Positions 5,679 through 10,147 of a stretch of DNA of 10,147 bases are shown one piece after another. The translations under genes were made by a program, and so were the position numbers. Origin of the DNA: Thermoplasmata archaeon (GTDB lineage: Archaea; Thermoplasmatota; Thermoplasmata; Lutacidiplasmatales; UBA184); assembly GCA_030039135.1 (NCBI GenBank), contig JASHQN010000039.1:1-10147 (forward strand). The letters run 5' to 3'. Position 1 is the first letter of the stretch, and every line of letters begins with the position of its first letter. The notes under the pieces are model-generated. The model searched no databases and was not told where the DNA came from. It was given only the letters and a program-made list of their open reading frames with translations.

Positions 5679-7553
5679 TCACGAGGGGGGCGACTCGTCC
5701 GTCGCGAGACGGTCGATCGCCCGGCGGAGGGCCTCGGCGACCTCCTGGCCGTCCCGACGACCCCGCACCTCTCGCATCACGTCGCCCATGAGCGGCGAGA
5801 ACGCCTCCCGACCGCGTTCGCGGAGGAGCCGCCGGTTTGCGCGGACGATCCGGTCCACGAGCGCCTCGAGCTCGGCCCCCGACAGGCCGGTGAGGCCGGC
5901 GCGGGCGGCCGCGGTGCGGACGTCGGCGGCTCCGCGGGCGAGCTCGGCCAGGACCGCGGGGATGCCCTCCTTGGCAAACGTGCCGTCCGCCGCCGCGCGG
6001 AGGACGGCCTCGAGAACGCCCACCGAGAACTCCGGCTCGGGTTCGCCCTCGGGGTGGGGAACGGTCGCGATGTCCTGGATGAGGACCCGCGCGACCAGGG
6101 CTGGGGAATGACCCGCGCGGATGAGCCCTTCGAACGGGTCGACGCGGTCGGAGCTCACGATCTGGCGGATCAGCTCCGCCGGGAGACCGGTCTCCCGCGC
6201 CAGGCGCTCGCGGAGGTCGGCCGGCCGCTCCGGTAGATGGGCCGCGAGTCGCGCAAGGTGCTCTGAGGAGACGGGGATCGGCGGGATGTCGGTCTCCGGA
6301 TACATCCGGTCCCGGCCGGGGAGCGGACGAGAGTAGCGCGTGCGGCCGTCCGGGAGGGGATCCCTCGTCTCCGTCGGTATGCCTTCGAGCGCGGCAGCGG
6401 CCCGTGCGACCACGGCGTGGAGAGCGGCTGCGATCCGGGCGCGGTCGTCGCTCGCGACGAGGACGAAGGCATCGGAAGGCCCCAGCCCCAGGGTCGTTCG
6501 CATCCGCTCGACGTCGTGCGGCCCGAGCCCGTAGCCCGGCAGCTCGTCGGAATGGAGCAACCCGCGCAGCCCGACCGCTCGGGCCTGGTCGGCGAGCTCT
6601 CGTCCGAGCCGTTCGTCGGTCCCGGGGGGCGAACGGAGTAGGCCGGCGAACCCCCGGAGGGATACGGCGAGGACCGGACCCCCTTTGCGAGCGCTCGCCG
6701 AGAGAGGGCCCGAGCTCACCGGCGGCACGATCGAAGTGACGTCCGTGAGCTCCGTGCCGGGAACCGGAACACCCCTTTGGCGGAGGTCGTCGCGCACCCG
6801 CAGGAGCACCTCCTGACGAGCGACCTCGCGGTCGACGTACTCCTGGATCATTCTCAGCTCCTGAACGCCCTTGATCTCGATCCGTTGCCCCCCTTCCGCG
6901 GAGACGTTGAGGTCCTCTCGGATCGACCCGATCCCGCGACGGGTCCGACGCGTCGCCCGCAGGAGCGCGCCGATCTCCTCGGCGACCTCCCGCGCCTCCG
7001 CACCGCTCGAGATCTCGGGCCCCGTCGCGATCTCGATCAGCGGGATGCCGAGGCGGTCGAGTCGGTACGTCACCTCGCCGTGCGCTTCGGCGATCTTCCG
7101 GGCCGCGTCCTCCTCGAGACAGATCGAGAGGATGGAGTGCCGCTTCCCGCGCAGGTCGAGGTGGCCATCGGTCGCGATGAGCGCGGTCCGCTGGAACCCC
7201 GACGTGTTCGAACCGTCGACGACGATCTTCCGCATGACCTCGATCTCGTCCACGGGCCGGGCCTCGAGCAAGAGCGCGAGCGTCAGGGCGACCTCGAGCG
7301 CTTCCGCGTTGAGCGGGTGCGGTGGCTCCTCGTCGACCTCGACCAGGCAGGTCGTCGGCGTGATCTCGTAGCGGTAGCGGAAGCCTCGGGAAGCCTGGAA
7401 GGCGGTCGCAGCGTCGACCGCCTGATCCTCCCCGCTCGCCGGTCGGAGCCGCCGGACGAACGAGCCCTCGATGTCGTCCGAGAGCTCACTCGGGCATGCG
7501 CAGAACAGCTTGCCGACGGCGAGTTGCTGGTGGACCTCGAGGCCGGCCTTCAC
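5679..7553 (-). CDS. gatE: Glutamyl-tRNA(Gln) amidotransferase subunit E
   Basis: Kinase and transamidase subunit of the archaeal GatDE complex. It phosphorylates Glu on mischarged Glu-tRNA(Gln), then uses ammonia from GatD to make Gln-tRNA(Gln). From GTG 7553 the protein has 624 residues, normal for the family. It opens with GLEVHQQL (4-11), the Cys pair in KLFCACP (15-21), Cys69, and the GatB/GatE signature MRKIVVDGSNTSGFQRT (107-123). A GatE-specific insert (GAD domain, about 270-400) follows, then the helical and YqeY-like tRNA-binding tail (about 470-615, with SPLMGDVM). An upstream in-frame start at 7655 adds 34 Arg/Gly-rich residues lying antisense-like over gatD and lacking family similarity. 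The GTGA overlap with the gatD stop (7550-7553) settles the start and implies coupled translation at matched levels. Confidence 0.96.
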   Translation of the reverse strand: MKAGLEVHQQLAVGKLFCACPSELSDDIEGSFVRRLRPASGEDQAVDAATAFQASRGFRYRYEITPTTCLVEVDEEPPHPLNAEALEVALTLALLLEARPVDEIEVMRKIVVDGSNTSGFQRTALIATDGHLDLRGKRHSILSICLEEDAARKIAEAHGEVTYRLDRLGIPLIEIATGPEISSGAEAREVAEEIGALLRATRRTRRGIGSIREDLNVSAEGGQRIEIKGVQELRMIQEYVDREVARQEVLLRVRDDLRQRGVPVPGTELTDVTSIVPPVSSGPLSASARKGGPVLAVSLRGFAGLLRSPPGTDERLGRELADQARAVGLRGLLHSDELPGYGLGPHDVERMRTTLGLGPSDAFVLVASDDRARIAAALHAVVARAAAALEGIPTETRDPLPDGRTRYSRPLPGRDRMYPETDIPPIPVSSEHLARLAAHLPERPADLRERLARETGLPAELIRQIVSSDRVDPFEGLIRAGHSPALVARVLIQDIATVPHPEGEPEPEFSVGVLEAVLRAAADGTFAKEGIPAVLAELARGAADVRTAAARAGLTGLSGAELEALVDRIVRANRRLLRERGREAFSPLMGDVMREVRGRRDGQEVAEALRRAIDRLATDESPPS

Positions 7554-8869
7554 GCGGGCGCCCCCGGCTGGCGTCGCCAGCGGAACTCGCCGGCCACGTC
7601 CGCGAGGAGCAGCGCCTGCACCTCGGCGGCCCCCGCGCCGTGACCGAGCGCCCATAGGAGCTTCGCGTACGCGGTCTCGGGGAGGAGATCACCGAGGTAC
7701 ACGACCCCGGCGCGCTGGAGCTCCCGGCCCGTGGCGTAGACGAAGGGATCGACCTCTCCGTCCAGGCACTGGGTCGTCATCGCGACGACGAGTCCCTGCC
7801 GAATCGCGGCGCGGATCCAATCGAGGTGTTGGGTCCCGACGTGACCGAGTCCGGTCCCGGCAAGAACCAGGCCCCGCAGGCCCTCGGCGAACGCGGCGGC
7901 CCGCTCGGGCGCGATCCCTGGGTAGAACCAGAGCAGGCCCCCCTTCTCATCGAGCGGGCCGTCGACGCGAGGGGGTCCCGATGCCGGACGTCGAGGGGCC
8001 TCGGTGAAGCGGATTCCATGCCCATCGACATGCCCGAGCGGCGGCCCGTTTCGGCTGTGGAACGCGTCGCGGCGACTCGAGTGCATCTTGCGCACGCTGG
8101 TCCCCCGATGGATGGCGAACCGCTCGTCGGAAAGGTCGTCGTGCATCACGACCACGACCTCGCCGAATCCCCCCTCGCGAGCGACTCGGACGGCGGCCGC
8201 CAGGTTCGAGGGGCCGTCGGACGATGGGCGATCCGGGGATCGCTGTGCGCCGACGAGGACGACGGGCCCGGGGAGATCCACGAGGAGGAAGCTGAGCGCG
8301 GCCGCCGTGAATGCGAGGGTGTCGGTACCGTGGGCGATCACGACCCCTATCGCCCCGCGGCCGAACGCGGCCACGACGTGGTCGGCGAGGGTCATCCAGT
8401 CCCTAGGTGTGAAGTCCTCGCTCAGGCGGTCGAACACCGGCACGATGCGGACGGGGCCGGCCGCCTCGAGATCCGGGTAGAACGCGAGGATCTCTCGTTC
8501 TTCCTTGACCGGTCGGACTCCGCCCGTTTCGTAGTCGACGCGAGAGGCGATCGTCCCGCCGGTCGTGAGGAGCGCGACGTGCCGAGCACCGGCCGCCGCC
8601 GCACGCTCGGTAGATGTGGGCGGTCCCGCGGCTCGGGTACGCGATCGCGCGGGCTCGAGCAGCCGAACGGTGTAGGTCGGCTCGATCCGTAGGCCGAGGT
8701 TGTAGCCCGACGCGATCTTCAGCGGGAGGATCCGCTCCCCCGAGAACTCGTGACGTGGGACGACGGTGCCCGTCCACGTGTGGCCGGCGCCATCGGAGAT
8801 CTCGACCCGCTGGCCCATCGGGAGCGATCGCAGCATCTCCCACGGGTCGCCCGACTCTGACCCGGTCAT
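7550..8869 (-). CDS. gatD: Glutamyl-tRNA(Gln) amidotransferase subunit D
   Basis: Asparaginase-like glutaminase subunit of GatDE; it frees ammonia from glutamine (or asparagine) and passes it to GatE. The 439-residue product has an N-terminal beta-barrel (about 18-72: MGQRVEISDGAGHTWTGTVV) followed by an asparaginase fold. The catalytic set is visible: Thr106 in TTGGTIAS, Thr182-Asp183 in AHGTDT, and Lys261 in VRKMHSS, with the Thr106-Thr182 spacing (76) equal to that of the Methanothermobacter enzyme (T101-T177). Near the C-terminus is MTTQCLDGEVDPFVYATGRE. The start is ATG 8869; the frame is open to 8995, but those 42 residues are Arg-rich and lie over promoter sequence. GatDE is found only in archaea, which fixes the domain of the host. 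First gene of the gatD-gatE-HAD-zinc-finger operon. Confidence 0.96.
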   Translation of the reverse strand: MTGSESGDPWEMLRSLPMGQRVEISDGAGHTWTGTVVPRHEFSGERILPLKIASGYNLGLRIEPTYTVRLLEPARSRTRAAGPPTSTERAAAAGARHVALLTTGGTIASRVDYETGGVRPVKEEREILAFYPDLEAAGPVRIVPVFDRLSEDFTPRDWMTLADHVVAAFGRGAIGVVIAHGTDTLAFTAAALSFLLVDLPGPVVLVGAQRSPDRPSSDGPSNLAAAVRVAREGGFGEVVVVMHDDLSDERFAIHRGTSVRKMHSSRRDAFHSRNGPPLGHVDGHGIRFTEAPRRPASGPPRVDGPLDEKGGLLWFYPGIAPERAAAFAEGLRGLVLAGTGLGHVGTQHLDWIRAAIRQGLVVAMTTQCLDGEVDPFVYATGRELQRAGVVYLGDLLPETAYAKLLWALGHGAGAAEVQALLLADVAGEFRWRRQPGAPA

Positions 8870-8952
8870 GGCACGCCGCGCGCCCTCGAGGAGCCGGGGA
8901 GTCTTGTTCGCTAATAACGGTGGGCTGAGTACGCCCGCGCGCGAACCCGACC

Positions 8953-8959
8953 TTTTATA
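8953..8959. promoter_or_regulatory. TATA box between gatD and tRNA-Arg, readable in both directions
   Basis: TTTTATA on the + strand is TATAAAA on the - strand, inside a strongly GC-rich gap. On the + strand the expected start is near 8982, about 20 bases before the tRNA. On the - strand it is near 8930, giving gatD a leader of about 60 bases. A weaker element (TTATTAG on the - strand, 8911-8917) would give gatD a leader of about 20 bases and could be the real gatD promoter. Confidence 0.55.
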
Positions 8960-9001
8960 CCGCGCCCTCCTCGGCGCGCGGGGACGCGTGCGCACCCGGA
9001 T

Positions 9002-9107
9002 GCCCGTGTGGGGTAGCTACGAGGCGGGGACCCTCCCGGCTCGCTGCACTGGATTATCCTAGAGGCCTGCGGAGCCTCAGACCTGGGTTCGAATCCCAGC
9101 ACGGGCG
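9002..9107 (+). tRNA. tRNA-Arg (anticodon GCG) with a 32-nt insertion in the D-loop
   Basis: All arms except the D-loop are regular. The acceptor stem GCCCGTG (9002-9008) pairs perfectly with CACGGGC (9100-9106), with G73 at 9107 and no encoded CCA. The anticodon stem GAGGC/GCCTC (9062-9066, 9074-9078) closes the loop CTGCGGA, giving anticodon GCG, which reads Arg codon CGC. The variable loop is AGAC. The T-arm is CTGGG, TTCGAAT, CCCAG. The D-arm reads T8 G9 GGGT AGCT, then the insertion 9019-9050, then G18 G19 ATTA TCCT A26. Removing the 32 bases gives a standard 74-nt archaeal tRNA with the A14-G15 and G18-G19 landmarks in place. The U13-U22 opposition is one I also recall from other archaeal tRNAs with a similar D-arm. 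The gene diverges from gatD. Confidence 0.9.
9019..9050 (+). other. Intron-like 32-nt insertion in the tRNA-Arg D-loop (between T17 and G18)
   Basis: The insertion folds into a hairpin: CGAG (9020-9023) with CTCG (9040-9043), a G-G mismatch (9024/9039), CGGG (9025-9028) with CCCG (9035-9038), and the loop GACCCT. The edges can be moved by a few bases (after C16 to T17a, and before C or T ahead of G18). I tried several registers for a strict bulge-helix-bulge splice site and found none that pairs fully. It may be a non-canonical intron cut at a relaxed motif, a retained D-loop expansion, or a sign that the gene is inactive. Confidence 0.65.
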
Positions 9108-9168
9108 TCCCAACCGGCCTAGGTCCTCGCGACCGGCGATTGCGAAGCTGGCTACCCGTACCTACCCC

Positions 9169-9176
9169 TTGTATAG
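9169..9176 (+). promoter_or_regulatory. TATA-like element upstream of the DUF3303-type gene
   Basis: TTGTATAG, centred about 32 bases before the ATG at 9205, would start transcription near 9199 and leave only a few bases of leader. It also shows that the in-frame TTG at 9169 is not the start codon, since it lies in the promoter itself. Confidence 0.45.
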
Positions 9177-9204
9177 CGTTCTCCTCTCGGGGAACGGACC
9201 GGCG

Positions 9205-9486
9205 ATGCTGTTCATGGTCATCGAGCGGTTCCGGCACCGGAGCGCGCCCGCCATCTACCGTCGTCTGCGCGAGCGAGGCCGGATGCTGCCCGAGGGGCTC
9301 CGGTACGTGAACAGCTGGACCGAGACGAACCTCGAGCGGTGCTTCCAGCTCATGGAGTGCGACGATCCCTCCTTGTTCGAAGCCTGGACCGGTCGCTGGT
9401 CGGACCTCGTCGACTTCGAGATCACCCCGGTCTGGACGAGCGAAGAAGCCTCGCTCCGATCGGGCCGGGCGACGGACCCACGCTGA
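9205..9486 (+). CDS. DUF3303-type small protein
   Basis: The 93-residue product matches the small DUF3303 family as I remember it. MLFMVIERF opens the protein, followed by the helix AIYRRLRERGRMLPEGLRYV (16-35), then SWTETNLERCFQLMECDD (37-54), and WTGRWSDLVDFEITPVWTS (61-79). The family looks like a ferredoxin-fold alpha/beta barrel monomer (compare dimeric barrels), and no function has been established to my knowledge. No catalytic motif, membrane helix or signal peptide is seen. I chose ATG 9205 over the open frame back to 9169 because family members begin MLFM and the extra 12 codons cover the TATA element. The gene sits alone between the tRNA and a convergent CBS-domain gene, 39 bases apart. 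Confidence 0.83.
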   Translation: MLFMVIERFRHRSAPAIYRRLRERGRMLPEGLRYVNSWTETNLERCFQLMECDDPSLFEAWTGRWSDLVDFEITPVWTSEEASLRSGRATDPR

Positions 9487-9525
9487 CCGTCGCCCGGATT
9501 CGGTTGGGGACCGCCCCCGATCGGC

Positions 9526-10077
9526 TCAGCTCAGCGCGTCGACGATGTTCTCGTCGGTGACGATCCCGATGAGACGGCCACCGTCCATGACCGGGAGCCG
9601 GTGGACCGAGTACTTCCGGAGCAGCCGGGCAGCCTCGCCCATCGAGGTCTCGGGGTCGACCGTGACCACGCGATGCACCATCGTCTCGGCGACGCGGGCT
9701 TTCTCCAATCGCCGAATGCACTGCTCCAGTCGCGCGGTGGCCGCGCGTCCCTCCTTCGCTTCCAAGAGCAGGTCAAGGATACCGCGCACCGTCCCCACCC
9801 CGACCGCTCGGTCGAGGTCCGCGAGAATGTCCCACTCGCTCAGGATGCCCACGAGGTTCTCGTGCTCGTCGATGACGGGGAGACCCGAGACCCGCCGGTC
9901 CCGCATCGTGCGGGCCGCTTCGAGCAACGTCCACTCCGGCCGGGCCGTGAACACCTCGGGGGTCATGATCACGCGTACGGTCAGCGCGCGAGGACGATCC
10001 CTGGGCGTGATGCTCGAGAAATCCTCGACCTCTTCCTTCGTCGCTCTCCTCTCCTGCGTCTCCGCTACCGCGTTCAT
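9526..10077 (-). CDS. Two-CBS-domain protein
   Basis: Stand-alone regulatory-type protein of 183 residues. After a charged N-terminal tail (1-30) comes CBS1 at about 32-90 (RVIMTPEVFTARPEWTLLEA, VSGLPVIDEHENLVGILSEWDI). A helical insert follows at 91-126, rich in Arg/Glu/Leu, then CBS2 at about 127-183 (VAETMVHRVVTVDPETSMGEA, VHRLPVMDGGRLIGIVTDENI). Each CBS pair usually forms a Bateman module that binds adenine nucleotides or S-adenosylmethionine. There is no attached enzyme, DNA-binding or transport domain, so the target is unknown. ATG 10077 is chosen because GGGAGG directly precedes it (very short spacing) and the coding bias ends there. It converges with the DUF3303-type gene. An AT-rich stretch at 10103-10115 could hold a weak promoter, but no good TATA box is seen. 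Confidence 0.88.
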   Translation of the reverse strand: MNAVAETQERRATKEEVEDFSSITPRDRPRALTVRVIMTPEVFTARPEWTLLEAARTMRDRRVSGLPVIDEHENLVGILSEWDILADLDRAVGVGTVRGILDLLLEAKEGRAATARLEQCIRRLEKARVAETMVHRVVTVDPETSMGEAARLLRKYSVHRLPVMDGGRLIGIVTDENIVDALS

Positions 10078-10147
10078 GGCCTCCCACCCCTCGACCCGGC
10101 CGGTGATTGCAAATGGGGGCGGTCACGCATAGATGCCAAGTCAATCT
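10078..10147. other. Upstream region of the CBS-domain gene
   Basis: This stretch contains the GGGAGG next to the CBS start and an AT-richer patch (ATTGCAAAT around 10105-10113) about 30 bases from the ATG, which could serve as a poor TATA element on the - strand. No gene is visible before the window ends. Confidence 0.3.

Noticed and set aside
6777..7643. 288-residue open frame on the + strand
   Set aside because: Antisense to gatE, which has full family motifs; the composition is typical of a GC-rich shadow frame.
7826..8692. 288-residue open frame on the + strand
   Set aside because: Antisense to gatD, whose catalytic residues are all present.
9011..9056. Canonical bulge-helix-bulge splice motif around the tRNA insertion
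   Set aside because: I tried several registers of the 5' and 3' cut sites; none gave a 4-bp central helix with two 3-nt bulges. The best had 3 of 4 pairs, so I report the insertion without claiming a splice motif.
9169..9204. Earlier TTG start for the DUF3303-type gene
   Set aside because: The TTG is part of the TATA-like element, and family members begin at the later ATG.
9487..9525. Terminator hairpin between the DUF3303-type gene and the CBS gene
   Set aside because: Only short GGGG/CCCC pairing is possible, and there is no T-run on either strand.

Overview
The window is a gene-dense, high-GC piece of an archaeal chromosome. The archaeal markers are ftsZ-secE-spt5-rpl11 in a row, the GatDE amidotransferase, an MptE-type pterin pyrophosphokinase, TATA-box promoters, a tRNA without an encoded CCA, and leaderless-looking starts on several first genes. 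Gene content and very high GC3 would suit a GC-rich member of the Thermoplasmatota. That placement is inferred from memory of gene families, not from a phylogeny.

Layout. 1-317 (+) is the 3' end of an unidentified, possibly surface-exposed protein; it overlaps the 3' end of mptE (281-1024, -). mptE and ftsZ diverge from a short AT-rich promoter that reads as a TATA box on both strands. The + strand then carries a tight information-processing operon: ftsZ, secE, an unusually long spt5, rpl11 and a small conserved-looking protein of unknown function (4-bp overlap with rpl11). The uL1/uL10 genes that often follow rpl11 are absent. A separately promoted two-helix membrane protein (4371-4688, +) converges on a minus-strand operon. 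That operon reads gatD (8869), gatE (7553), a phosphoglycolate-phosphatase-type HAD enzyme (5628) and an eight-cysteine zinc-finger protein (4897). gatD and gatE share a GTGA overlap.

Right of gatD, and diverging from it over another two-way TATA box, is tRNA-Arg(GCG). Its D-loop carries a 32-nt insertion that folds into a hairpin. Next come a DUF3303-type small protein (+) and, convergent with it, a two-CBS-domain protein (-).

Most of the window is housekeeping: cell division, protein export, transcription elongation, ribosome, Gln-tRNA formation and pterin cofactor synthesis. I see no mobile element, CRISPR array or defence cassette. The two features that stand out are the D-loop insertion in the tRNA and the roughly 170-residue N-terminal extension, probably a beta-sandwich, on Spt5. 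No gene-free stretch exceeds about 140 bases.
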